Shown piece by piece: positions 11,398-22,620 of a DNA stretch of 64,000 nt. The notes below the pieces were generated by a model, which searched no databases, was not told the DNA's origin, and was given only the letters and a program-made list of their open reading frames with translations. The first letter of the stretch is position 1, and each line of letters starts with the position of its first letter. This stretch comes from Erigeron canadensis (Eukaryota; Streptophyta; Magnoliopsida; Asterales; Asteraceae), in NCBI RefSeq assembly GCF_010389155.1, contig NC_057764.1:5580001-5644000 (forward strand). Direction: 5' to 3'. Made by a program: the position numbers and the translations under genes.

Positions 11398-12325
11398 TTA
11401 TATATATAATAATCCCAATTTGAACTGCTACAGTACCGGTTCAGTTGGTACTGTAGCCGGTTTAGTTACAACACCCGGTTCGGTTTGTACAGTAACCGGT
11501 TTAGTTGTATTAATACTTTACAGATTCTGATGCACAGGGTACAACCTCTAAAGCATAGACCCACTTCATATACACATACATAAAAGCTTCTTTCCTATCC
11601 ACCGCCGGCTCCAACCACCGCACCAAACAACAGCAGCGGCGGAGCTGATAAACATCCTAGATCTACACTATAAAAAAAATAAAAAACAAAAAGAAACTAC
11701 CAGTGTTAACCGAAAGTGGGATCTTCATCGAAAAACTTCGAACCACAAACAGTTATCTTCATCATCAAGTCGAAATAACCGCCGCTAGATACAGCCAAGC
11801 AGACCAACAGATCTACTTTTCCGGTTGATGATGATGGAATCCAACGCCACCGCAGACTCGACGTTGAATGCGTCGTGGCAGACATGCGACAACACCAACC
11901 ATTCCAGTGATCTGATTCATTCAACCACCATTGCTGGCGGTGATTTCATCCTGTTATTATTGTCTATTTATTTTAGAATGCCAAAATGAAATAAAACAAA
12001 AGAGTGATGTTGTCCCCATTATTCAAAATCTGCTTCAGAGAAAAAAATTCGGTTATATCGATTATAAAATTGTGAAAATCATTGATGATGTTCAATGTTT
12101 TTTATTGTATCATAGATGATGGAAAGCAAAAATAAAAAGGGAATATTTAGAGAGATGGTTTGGAACTACAAAAAGAAAAGTGGGTAGGGGTAGGTTGGGA
12201 GAGGAAAGAGGATTAACCCCTGTATTGTGAATTCGGTTGATTGGTTTTGAATAGCACGTGTTTCAATCTCCAATTAATCAAGTGTCAAAAGTCCAAACCA
12301 CTGTAATCGTTTTTTTTTTTTTTTT
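11398..12325. other. Intergenic sequence, possible gene fragment, unassigned
   Basis: Positions 11420-11515 carry four imperfect copies of an ACCGGTTTAGTT-type motif. Positions 11580-11950 are GC-richer, and an ATG on the plus strand at 11829 opens about 50 codons (MMMESNATADSTLNASWQTC). I do not recognise this peptide; it might be a captured exon or simply UTR. The ORF at 11931-12119 is unsupported. Confidence 0.3.
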
Positions 12326-12497
12326 AAATGATTAATCCTCCTAATTTATTAGCCTAAAAATCCTTCTAATTCATAGGATGATGACATGTGGAAAATCAGG
12401 GGGTGAGATTAGGAAAGAAAATTAGTGAAATCCACATGTTACAATTATATAGTTTTAGGAGGATTTTTAGGTTAATATTTAGAAAGATTAATCATTT
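12326..12497. mobile_element. MITE, family A, copy 1
   Basis: Long imperfect terminal inverted repeats: AAATGATTAATCCTCCTAAT at the left and its near-complement ending GATTAATCATTT at the right, each about 45-50 bp and sharing CCTAAAAATCC. The interior includes GATGACATGTGG and GATTAGGAAAGA. A second, inverted copy is at 15470-15643. There is no coding capacity. Confidence 0.7.
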
Positions 12498-12616
12498 TTT
12501 TTTAATCTATACAATAACATAGTAAATATAAAACATTTAAATTTAAAAAGTAAAAAAACTATGAAATGTAAATATTTAAATTCGTGATAATTTTATCATG
12601 GAGCTTTTTTCACATG

Positions 12617-12746
12617 AGGAGTGATATATCTATAATAACTTTTTGACATTCATAACAAATTTACACATTATAGTGTACAGTGTACAACTGTATAAAACAA
12701 GCATTGTTGTGAATAGTTAAAAGTTGTTGTAGATTTATCACTTCCC
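12617..12746. mobile_element. MULE-type MITE, 130 bp
   Basis: Imperfect TIRs of about 40 bp: left GGAGTGATATATCTATAATA, right (complement) GGGAAGTGATAAATCTACAA. It is flanked by identical TTTTCACATG at 12607-12616 and 12747-12756, a 9-10-bp target duplication as expected for Mutator-like elements. The interior contains GTGTACAGTGTACA. It is non-coding. Confidence 0.75.
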
Positions 12747-13182
12747 TTTTCACATGGCCACATCCTTCTTTTGTTTATAATTTTGTTTAAATCGTGATAT
12801 AACTTCTAGAAATAATGCAAAATAAATATTGGTAAGAGGCTCCCCAATGGTTATCACTCATCCACCAAAGACTAGTCCATGTGAGTGCCACATCAGCAAA
12901 AAACACTCCAAGGACTAATCCCCCAAAATGCACCCAATGGACTCATCCACCAAAGACTAGTCTTGCACCCACCAATTATTTAATTTTACCCATTTATCCA
13001 AACTTTACACTTTTAACCCTCTAAAATTATAACAAACTAAAACATACACAAATAAAAAACACTTCATTAAAAATAAAAACATTACACAATTTATTTATAA
13101 AACCACATTACAATACTTCAAATAAAGAAACACACATTAAAATAAAAACATTAACAATAGTTTATTATAAAAAAAACACACA

Positions 13183-14500
13183 TTAAGCCGGGAGGCGCCA
13201 TACATGCTCCGTAAGATCATGACGGAGAGCATGATGCACAGTGCGATCTCGAAGCTCCTTGCCGGTACGTTGGTGAAGTGCAATCCTTTCCTCGACGTAC
13301 GCTCCGGTAAGACGATTGGATCAATGTCGTATCCATCCTCGAGTGAGCTTATGGCGTACCCCGCGTCTTCAACCTTCATGTTATGCAATATAACACATGC
13401 GTACATTGTTCGAGTGACCCGATTCACGCTTTTTGATCTTGCTGGTTGGGTTAGAATGTGCCATGAGTTTTGAAGCCCTCCAAAGGCACGCTCGACATCC
13501 TTCTGGGCACTTTCTTGAAACTTTTTAAATTTCTTTCGCTTCTCATCTTGAGGGCATGAATACGCCTTTACAAAAGTCAACCATTCGGGATAGATGTCGT
13601 CTGCAAGATAGTAACCCTTTTTGTAGTGGGTGCCATTAACAGTGAACGAGCTATCAGGTGCACGATCTTCAATGATTTCCCTAAATAAAGGCAACTGGTT
13701 CAGAACACTTATATCGTTGTTCGAACCAACTGTGCCGAAAAAAGCATGCCAGATCCACCTATCGTATGAAGCCACTGCTTCAAACATGATGGTTGGATGA
13801 CCGTGATCACCACGCGTAAACTGACCTTGCCATGCCTTGGGGCATTCTTCCAAGGTCAGTGCATGCAATCAATGCTTCCAAGCATGCCTGGGAAGCCATG
13901 AAGCTCTTCATGTCGAGCGTACAAGCATTATATGTCCTCTGGTGTTGGTCTACGCAAGTATTCATCCCTGTAAAGTTCAAACACACACTTACAATAATAG
14001 TCTAGATAACACCTTGTTGTTTCTTCACCCAATGGTAGATACTCGTCAAGCGAGTCGCGATTGTAGCCATACGCCAATTGACGTATGGCGCATACACACT
14101 TTTGGATGGTGCTAAAACCAGGCTTTCCTCGGGCATCAAGCTGCTTGTCTTGCATTCTTTTAAAATGCAAAGGCACAGGACCTGGATTGCGAGATGGGTA
14201 TGATATTATGTCGTTGACAATGCGCATGAACATAGGTCTAGACATACGAAATCGTCGCCTAAAGCTTTTCAACGAATACTTTGGGTTTTCGTTAAAGTAA
14301 GCTTCCATTAGGCGCTCGTCAGCACCATATCGATCTCTTTCGACGACGCTACGGGGTATGTATGGTCTTGATGATTCACCTTGTTCAAGCAAATCAACAC
14401 ATTCGGCCATGATACCAAAAAGCTCTTCATCATCGTCTCCAGTAGGAAACAAATCGGGTCTCGTGTACGTTGATAAACTTGAATGAAACTGGTTGTTCAT
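13183..14500 (-). pseudogene. Harbinger (ALP1-like) transposase, inactivated
   Basis: The start at 14500 (MNNQFHSSLS) is preceded by a TATA-like TATATATA about 90 bp upstream. The N-terminal part to about residue 190 contains the helix-rich segment with FRRRFRMSRPMFMRI and GYNRDSLDEYLPLGEETT. The nuclease part (13137-13868 region) has VGSNNDISVLNQ, YYLADDIYPEW and DVERAFGGLQNSW, which resemble blocks of the Harbinger DDE nuclease, then ACVILHNM. It is broken: a TAA and a TGA stop around 13850-13930, a 1-nt frameshift near 13845, and a further frameshift near 13285-13295, after which the true C-terminus (ALRHDLTEHVWRLPA) is read in another frame to the stop at 13183. The protein would be nuclear and bind the TIRs; this copy cannot make it. 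Confidence 0.9.
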
Positions 14501-14585
14501 GATGATTTATGTATACGAAAGTGTGTTTTGGTATAATATAGTTGAATATATGCAAGAGTGGTGTCAAATGGTGGTTCACTTGAAG

Positions 14586-14597
14586 TGTATATATAAC
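14586..14597 (-). promoter_or_regulatory. TATA box for the Harbinger transposase gene
   Basis: GGTTATATATAC on the minus strand lies about 90 bp upstream of the transposase ATG at 14500. Confidence 0.45.
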
Positions 14598-14894
14598 CAT
14601 TTTGAAAAACTAGCCGTTAAGGACTAAAGTTGTCACTTTTTTGAATCTGTTTTGAACTATATAGTCATTTAGGGGCTAATCTTGCCAAATTGTGAAACTT
14701 ATTTTTGTCTCCTTCCCTTTTGAAATCCAACTGTTACATTCAAAAAAAAAAAGCATTAAAGAAGACTAGTCCCTGGAGGAACGAACGAGGCGGATGAGCG
14801 TGCCGAACGAGCAAGGAACGAGTCCCACCCAACGGTGTGGACTCGTCCCTGCAAGTCGAACGAGGCCAGGGACGAACCACTGGCTACCCTCTAA

Positions 14895-15469
14895 CAATTT
14901 CGTATTAACATTGATTTCCCGGGTAATGCCGGCCAATCCCACTTGTTTAAGATTGCAGCTTTAGTTCATGAAGACTTCAAAAGATTTGCATATTGGTCGT
15001 TTGAAACATATGTTGTTTTATTTCAGATAACAACACAACTTATTGAGTATTGCATTTTTTTTTATCTAATTTAGCTTTAGAAGTTCTTTCTACTCAATTA
15101 ACTTAACTTAAGTTCTTCAGAAGTCCTATTAAAAATTGCAGGACTTGTCTTTAGTTTTTCAGATATGTGTTGTGCATACAATACCTATATTAACATATCA
15201 ATGGTTCTATAAGTATAAACTTTTAAAATAGATGTAAAAATGCGATAATTAAATAATATAGAGTATATACTTCGAAGAATATTAATACTCTAATATACGA
15301 ATTATCCTTAGACCATATATTCTTTGATCTTTTCAACCAGCCAATGAAATAGCCATACCAATCTATGTCTTTTATATAATTTTGGTCATAGATTGATCGT
15401 AAGACCCTTTTGATTGATATGCTACATTCAGCCATTAGTCCATTACTATGACAATTGACAACAATGGAA
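14895..15469. other. Intergenic sequence
   Basis: A short open stretch after 14897 (IDFPGNAGQSHLFKIAALVHEDF) is of unknown origin and may be a host-gene or TE fragment. The remainder is AT-rich, with nothing recognised. Confidence 0.35.
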
Positions 15470-15643
15470 AATAATTAATCAATCTAATTCATAGGTCTAA
15501 AAATTAACTTAAAACCTTAAGAATTTGACATGTGGATTCTATTAATTCTCTTTCCTAATCTTGTCCCCTGATTTTTTCATATGTCATCATCTTATCATTA
15601 GGCATATCTTTAAGTACACCAATTAGGTAGATTTATCATTATC
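15470..15643. mobile_element. MITE, family A, copy 2 (inverted relative to copy 1)
   Basis: The interior GACATGTGGATTCTATTAAT and TTTCCTAATCTT, followed by CATATGTCATCAT, is the reverse complement of the interior of 12326-12497. The ends retain TTAATCAATCTAATTCATAGG and its degraded complement. Confidence 0.6.
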
Positions 15644-15850
15644 CGACAACAATGAAAATATCTATTTTGAATGGGACCCCTATCTCGTTCGATGTTGATC
15701 CGTTCCTTTACACCTGTAACCTTTATTATTTGACTTCCCTTTTTCGGAATTGAGAATTCTTTTTCCATATCTTCACTAAATCATTTTCCACGACACTAGC
15801 TATTTTCAATGCCTTCATTTCTTTATTTCTTATTGAAAGGTGACAATCAA

Positions 15851-16214
15851 ATGAGAATGAAATTAAAATAAAAACATACGAGAACACTTAAAAGTTACAT
15901 TTTGATGCATTAAAAGTCTATAAAACTGACATAGTGCATAACTAATTATCATTATTTAAATGTTTAACAACACATTGATCTGTCAAAATCGAAAAAATCT
16001 CGTTTTTTGTTGGATGCATCATATCGATGAATATGCATCCAAGATGGATGCACACAAAAAAACGTGATTTTTTCGATTTTGACGGATTAATGTGTTGTTA
16101 AACACTTAAATAATGATAATTAGTTAAGCACTATGTTAGTTTTATGAACTTTTAATGCATCAAAATGATGTTTTTAAGTGTTCTCACCGTTCTTATTTTA
16201 AAAGTGTTCTCACC
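15851..16214. mobile_element. Foldback MITE with about 150-bp arms
   Basis: The left arm (from GAGAACACTTAAAAG near 15880 to about 16010) and the right arm (about 16045-16190) are complementary at about 90% over some 130-150 bp, sharing TTTTGATGCATTAAAAGT, CTAATTATCATTATTTAA and GTCAAAATCGAAAAAATC. The loop holds GGATGCATC motifs. A weaker outer extension (TGAGAACACTTTTAAAATAA) reaches about 15851 and 16214. Non-coding. A transcript would form a long hairpin. Confidence 0.8.
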
Positions 16215-16560
16215 AGATTATTACCCTCCCATTGAAAATCCTAATATCCCATAAACATTTTTCTTTGTTATTTCAATCAATTTTCATTTAATCATCATCT
16301 CACGCTTATCAGCATCTACCAATCTACCAAGAGAAATGAAAAACTCATTGGTAATGACTTAATACTAAAGTCGACCATACATTTAAAACCTATTTATCTT
16401 AAAACTGTCTTTTGTGTTCGCTAGATTTTTTAAAATTCGCACTATTTGAAAGACTGAAACAGACTTTGTCTTGAAATTAAGTTGCCATTAATGTTTTTCG
16501 TCTTATTAATCTTTCTTTTTTTCTATTTCAGCCCTATCATTGTTTTCCTGTTATTTGTAA
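16215..16560. other. AT-rich spacer
   Basis: No ORF, RNA gene or repeat boundary recognised. Confidence 0.4.
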
Positions 16561-16832
16561 CGAGCATAGTGCCCGCGCGTTGCAGCGGCTAGAAGCCGTA
16601 GACTATATAAAAGGGAGGCTGTGGTGGAAATCGAGGGGGCGGTGGAAAAAGAGGACGGTGCGGAGGATGATAGAAGGTTGATGAGAGCGTGTAATGATTA
16701 GAAAGAATGGGGAAAAAGGATATATAAGGGTTTTATGTTTAAGTAAGGGTGTAAGGGGTATTATGGGAATACTGAAAAATGTGCTTAATTTCCTAAAATA
16801 GATGTCCAATATGCTTTATAAGGGAGTATAGA
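16561..16832 (-). mobile_element. Helitron-like non-autonomous element with both ends, 272 bp
   Basis: Read on the minus strand it starts TCTATACTCCCTTATAAAGC at 16832 and ends with a hairpin CCGCTGCAACGCGCGG (stem CCGC/GCGG), GCACTATG and CTCG at 16561. The flanking bases are A before and T after, exactly the A/T insertion pattern of Helitrons. The terminal CTCG departs from the canonical CTRR. It is the best-bounded member of the family that includes the ends at 752, 11005 and 11397. Confidence 0.65.
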
Positions 16833-17081
16833 TAACCGGTTAAATGATTTTTTTTCTTTTAATAATAAAATTGTTACATTGCAAAAAAATTATAAGGGTT
16901 TAATTATTAGATCACCTACGAACTTTTTGTATTGTACATGATAGCCAACAAATTGGTAAAATGTGTACATGTTTCATCAATCTTTGAACTGCCAACAAAC
17001 TTGTAAAATTTTCATATGCAACACCCTTCACCATATTTTGTTACTAATAAAAAAATTCCATGTAAAAGAATAAAACTATAA

Positions 17082-19666
17082 TTATATTTGAATACTAAAA
17101 TGGATGGTCTCATCTCCTTTAGAGATGAATAATGTCGAGTTAAAATTCCTGTTTTCAAGTTCAACATTGACCATATACTCACCCAGGAACCCATTATAGC
17201 TAAAAGTCCCATCTTCATCACTTTGACCATTGACTATCCCGGTTGACCACTCTTCCAATAATAATCTATCCACAACATCCCCAGCAGGTAGGTTCTGAAA
17301 ATTAGAATCTGTTAGACACATTTGGTAGCAGCCATTTGGATCCATTGCAGTCCATAGCATTATTCCATTTACTGATGGGTGTGAATATACTTCTCTTAAC
17401 ACCACCTCTAAATACTTCCCCTGCCCAACAAAATATAAATAAATAAATGTAACTTTGTACGTTAGTCCCTATTTTTTATTAAAGTTTTTGTTAAGACCAC
17501 TCATTAGTACGTATTTGAGAAATATTTTTTTTCGACAAGAGTTGTGATGTAAATAAAAATTATGTGGTTCGATACCTGAGTAACTAGATCAATGGTGTTT
17601 GATATATCAACTTCAGTAAGCCAAATAGGAAGTTGCAATGTAGCAAGCTGGTCCAATGCACCTCTAATATATGGAGGGTTTGGGGTTGAAAAATGGCCTT
17701 CTAACCCGATTCCATCCATTGTAACCCCGCCCTCCTCGATCTCCTTCATCCTAGAAACATATGCCGCGACACTAGAGTTGAGATCAGCACATGTCTCCAC
17801 CACATTAAAATCATTCATAAACAGCATAGCCAATGGGTCAGTTTCATGTGCCATTTCAAACATTTCCAATGAGGCGTTTTGACCTAGGCGTTGCTCGTAA
17901 AAGTCAAAGTGTAACATCTCATTTGAAACATCCCAATGGACAAATTGGTTTTTGTAATGAGTCATTAGGCTTTGTATGCGTGACTTGACAGCTGAATCTA
18001 GTGCATCACCGGTTAGGTTCTGGACCCACAAAGGGATATATATCGGATCTTCCCAAAATATGTTATGCCCTCTAACTGTGATCTGGTTAGCTCTCACGAA
18101 ATCCAGCATCAAATCAGGTATGGTATAGTTGACCCTCCCCTGTTCGGGCTCAGTTTCAGCCCATTTTAGCTCGTTCTCAAAAACAGCCGCATTGAATCTT
18201 GCTAGGAACCATTTCTACAAGATAAAGGTTGTAAGATATGATTGTAGACTTAGACGATTGCAAATGAGGTTCTAACTATAATATAATCTTGTATTATTGC
18301 GCTACAAAAGATATACATAATACATATATACTAGTAGTATATGATTTCTGGGCACATCCGCATGCTTAAAGTGTGAAGAAGAGGAAATGTGCATGAAAAA
18401 GTAGAGGGTTTTTCACTTTTTTGAACCTGATACGGTAAGTTTCCTATAATTGTCTTGGATATGGCCGAACCAAAGAGGAAATCTCGTGAAGATTGCTGAA
18501 CAACAACTTTAGCTCCTTTGATCATTGTTCCATTCACATCGGATACATGGATTGTTACTGCACGCTTTCTTTCCTAAAATAAAAGTGATTTAGTATAGGC
18601 TTGAAATACACTTCAAGACACTATCAAGATTTTTTTTAGCTACATTGTTACTTTGTCAATAGAGTTCTCTTGATCCTTTTGCCATTGTTGATGCGTAAAA
18701 GGTTGCAATGAAGTGCTTGCAAGCGTAACGTTGATTCTATCACCATGGGAATCCTGCAAGTAACACACAAATAGTTAAACACGTGTGCATCATTGATAGT
18801 TAACAATAGCAACAACAAAATCACATAATCCATGAAATGGCTAAATCTTTCACTTTCCTAACTAAATTCAATTATGAGAAGTCGAGGGTGAGCAAAACTG
18901 TAAAGCTGGTTCTTCCCTTGTTTTGTCAATGTGGAATCATATATACAAACTATTTAAGTTTACTACTACGAGTCCTGTCATCTAGATAAGCGGTTACCAG
19001 AAAATAAACGGTAGCATTAGTCAATGGTGAATCAAGTACAAATCCGCCTTTTAAAAATGACCAACAATCACTTTTCGCAACCACATTTCCAACACACATC
19101 TCGTTATCATTCTCTAGTGTTAGGCTCGCCTTGATTGCAGTCGCATTAGAGCTATCAATCTTCACCCAACCTATCAGAAAAAGATATAGTAAACCACAAG
19201 TTTTTTAGATCATAACACCTATTGATCGATAACTTATGAACTATCAAATAAACGGTAAACGGCAACTCAACTGGAGAATGAGTAGATTGTGTTGCCTGGG
19301 AGATTTGGTAACACATATGTTGATGAAATCGACTGAGGTTGGTTATTGATGATCCCACCATTGTAAAGCGGAGCTTCTGGCTCACTTTTGCACTAGTTAA
19401 AATGAAAAAATATTGGTTAAAACATCTGAATGTCAACAAAACATTTGGTGATCAAAACTAACCTCAGTATAGCCTGAATAATCATAAGACGGCCCGTCTA
19501 CATGTTCAATGAGAACCATCAGTAGTTTAAATTAATGATATGCTAATCAAAACTCAAAACATTGAAACAATATATTTATTGGCTGTAAACCTTTTGTTGA
19601 TACTGATGATCGTACGACGAGAAATATAGTGAACACTTCTAAGAAAACGATTAGATGGGTGTTCAT
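17082..19666 (-). CDS. GH10 endo-1,4-beta-xylanase with CBM22, eight exons
   Basis: Joining exons 19591-19666, 19463-19497, 19272-19392, 18998-19170, 18652-18753, 18427-18573, 17576-18214 and 17082-17420 gives an uninterrupted 543-residue protein; all seven introns are GT-AG and all phases agree. Residues 1-23 form a signal peptide (MNTHLIVFLEVFTIFLVV). Residues about 38-165 are a CBM22-like xylan-binding module (EPEAPLYNGGI, CWSFLKGGFVLDSP). The GH10 barrel follows: GHNIFWEDP, WDVSNE with the acid/base Glu at about 317, and LTEVDIS with the nucleophile Glu at about 419. Family knowledge: it hydrolyses xylan in plant cell walls and is probably secreted. The length is normal and no lesion is seen, unlike every other large gene here. 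Members vary in tissue role; expression cannot be judged from the sequence. Confidence 0.93.
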
Positions 19667-19720
19667 ATTTTATGAAAATCGAAACTTATGGTTTCAGTGG
19701 GATATAAGTTGAAAGCATAA

Positions 19721-19728
19721 CTATATAG
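19721..19728 (-). promoter_or_regulatory. TATA box of the xylanase gene
   Basis: CTATATAG on the minus strand lies about 55 bp upstream of the ATG at 19666, leaving room for a short 5' UTR. Confidence 0.5.
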
Positions 19729-19749
19729 CCCGTGAACGATTATGTACCC

Positions 19750-21719
19750 CATAAACAAACAGTTTAAAATTCATACAATTTATTCTAAGGAAATGATGCC
19801 AAGGTTTTGCTGATACTTTGTACTTCTTTTGATGTTAATAATAGAAAGATGTTGGAATTTAGTTCCAAGCTCATGTTTTGGACGGCATACTCGCACGTTG
19901 ATTTAACTCTTTCTGTAAGTTAATTTTACCACTAATATTAAGTTTACTCATGGCATCAGTTCTTTGTCTCCTTCTGTATATATATTGATAGTATCGCCAA
20001 AAGTTGAAGAACGGTCCAACCCTATATATATATATTTCCAACAAAATTTTAGGCTGGATATGAGAAAGGTGAAATGTAAACAGTAGTGATAGGTGAAATA
20101 TGGACAAGTGATCATATATCAACATGAGGGTAGAGAGACTGCTCGAAAAGACCTCCGGTAAAAATATGTAATTAAACTGCGCGCTTCCGGAATCGTTTTA
20201 CAACGATGTTGCGACATACCAGCAGCCTAACACATACTCCAAATGATGTATAATTATGGTTAAGTTAGATACTTAGATGAACCTTACATATTGCATATTT
20301 GCATTATAGATCATTTTAGGATTTGCCAACAGGTTAGCCCATTTGGTAGAATCTATAGTCTCTTGAGTTAAACACTCGGGAGTAATCCTTGACAAAGAAG
20401 TAGATTAGTATTATCTGATACTGTTAAAAATGAAAAATACCTGACCCGGATTTGATTTAAGATAATGCAATTTGCGAAGAGCCAGATTTTATTTGGGTCT
20501 GGTCAAAGTCTTTAACACAAGGCCCAAATTATAAAAGCGCACAGATATCTAGTAGTATATTAATATATTTTATAAGGAAAAAAAGTTTCATACCGGTTTT
20601 AGTCCTGACGGTATTAATTGTATCCCTCGGAAGTCATCAAAATATTAATGTACCGATTCCGGTCTCGTCTGAACCAATACTACTATTCGTTATTTTAACG
20701 GTATTTTTGTAATTGAAACGGTTGTGATATGGGAAACCACCAAAAGTGGATACCATTTTTTTCTAACTTACAATTCACAACGACATTTTAATATTGGGAT
20801 CGGGACGGTAATCAAAACTAAGGAAATTCTTCTCATCCTTATAATTCGTATCCGTTAGGTAATATATACAATTTGTTTAATTACATGTTTTCTTTTGTAA
20901 TATAGAGTTTGTTTAAATTACATGCCAATAGAGACAATCGTAAAAAAAAGTTACAGGAGAAGAAGAATACAAAAGAGGAGATTTTTTATTTATATTTTTT
21001 ACATTTTCTCAATAATTTCTAAAATGCATATACAACTTGTGTGTTGCCCGGGTTACAAAACTTATTAGTTACAGCGAACACCGAAAAATGAGACCAAATA
21101 AATCGAGTAAACCGTCATAAAGTTAAACATAATCATTTAAAAAATCGAGTAAACCGTCATAAATGTTTATGTGACAAATATGTTCGTTCCTTCACATCCT
21201 TCATCTTTCAGTCTTAATTCCATATCAAACTCGACATTGGGAGCATGAACTTCCCGTGTGATTATATCTTCACTAGTAGCTGATAGAGTTTCACGAATTT
21301 TTGAAATTTGTTAGTACAAAAAGGGGTCGAAAGAGGTATTGTTTTTGTTTGAAGACATGATGACCAAATGAGGTGTTACAAAATAATTATTAAAGTCCAC
21401 ACTAAAAAGTATGAATTTGTCCATATTAAAAAGTGTGAATTTTTAATTCTACACATTTAGTGTGGAGAAATTTATACACACTTTTAGTTTTATATATTTT
21501 TATACACATAAAAGCGTAACAAAATTTTTATTTTTTTCATACTAACTAAAAATTTGAACAAATACAATATTATTTGTAGTGGTTGAATTATACTAGGAAT
21601 TGTAGGAAAGGAAAATTACAAGGATCAAATTTAAGGTACCTATTTGTCCAAATATAAACACAAAGTTTTTTACATCAATGTTCAAAACATTCATATCACC
21701 TATTCATATTAGTAATAAA
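19750..21719. other. Intergenic sequence with weak repeat relics
   Basis: TTAGCCCATTTGGTAGA at about 20332 with GGGAGTAATCC downstream resembles a decayed tRNA-type box A/box B pair, perhaps a SINE head. TGTGTTGCCCGGGTTACAAAAC at about 21040 resembles a degraded Helitron 3' end. Minus-strand ORFs in this stretch are not supported. Confidence 0.3.
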
Positions 21720-22620
21720 CTAGTTTTTTTTCCCCGGGTGTTGCCCCGGGAGACATTACATGACATGTAAACATATGAAAAATTATATAAAATGAAATTT
21801 TCGTGGCAAAAGTTAAAAAGTAAAAAGTTATGTGATAAAAAGTAAAGAAAAATGAAACGTTGGTGGCTGAAGTTCAAAAAATAAAAGTATAAAAAGTAAA
21901 TAGAACAAAACTTTGTGTGAAAAGTAGAAAAAATAAAAGTGATGTGGCAAAAAGTAAAATGACGAAAACTTCGTAAATTTATGTGATAAAAAGTAAAGAG
22001 AATAAAACTTTCGTGACAAAAGTTAGAAAAACAAATGTATAAAAAGTAAATAACACAAAATTTTCGTGCAAGAAATAAAAGAAATAAAAGTTATGTGACA
22101 AAAAGTAAAAGTTTAAAAATTTCTGTGATAAAAAGTAAAAAAATGAATTTTCGTAGAAGAAATTAGAAAAATAAAAGTTTAAAAACTAAATAAAACAAAG
22201 ATTTCGTGCCAAAAATAAAAGAAATTAATTTTAAGTGAAATAAAGTTAAAAGTTAAAGGTTTCCGTCATAAAAAGTAAAAAAATGAAACTTTCGTGGCAA
22301 AAGTTAGAAAAACATATGTTTAAAAACTAAATAAAAGCAAACTTTTGTGCTAAAAGTAAAAGAAATTAAAGTTATGTGACAAAAGTTAAAAGGTTAAAGT
22401 TATGTGGCAAATATTAAGAAACCTAAAGTTAAAAAGTTAGAGTTAGCTGATAGGGACCATTGTTGTAACAAATTTAACGACAGGGACTATAATTGCAGGA
22501 AAAAATTAACAGCAGTTAGCTGATGAGGACCATTGCTGCAACAAATTTAACGACAGGGACTAAAAGTGTTGAAAATGTGTGACGTACGCAAACCGATTCA
22601 TGCTTTTTAGTATATATAAT
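21720..22620 (-). mobile_element. Non-autonomous Helitron with internal tandem repeats
   Basis: On the minus strand the 3' end is canonical: hairpin CCCGGGGCAACACCCGGGG, an A-run, then CTAG at 21720-21723 followed by T. The likely 5' end near 22620 reads TATATATACTAAAAAGCATG, similar to TCTATACT-type starts but lacking TC. The body (21827-22440) is about four imperfect units of about 145 bp containing TGTGATAAAAAGTAAAG and ACTTTCGTG. A shorter tandem pair at about 22444-22565 shares GGGACCATTG and AACAAATTTAACGACAGGGA. No Rep/helicase is encoded. Confidence 0.7.

Larger units (their letters stand above)
12836..14891 (-). mobile_element. Complete PIF/Harbinger element, 2,056 bp, with TIRs and TAA target duplication
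   Basis: The left end GAGGCTCCCCAATGGTT and the complement of the right end GAGGGTAGCCAGTGGTT match at 13 of 17 positions. TAA flanks both ends (12833-12835 and 14892-14894), the 3-bp target of PIF/Harbinger. The element contains one gene, the transposase pseudogene on the minus strand. No separate Myb-like ORF1 is seen, so even an intact copy would need that protein from elsewhere. Confidence 0.85.

Noticed and set aside
13204..13473. Plus-strand ORFs at 13204-13473, 13837-14115 and 14085-14300
   Set aside because: All are antisense to the Harbinger transposase pseudogene.
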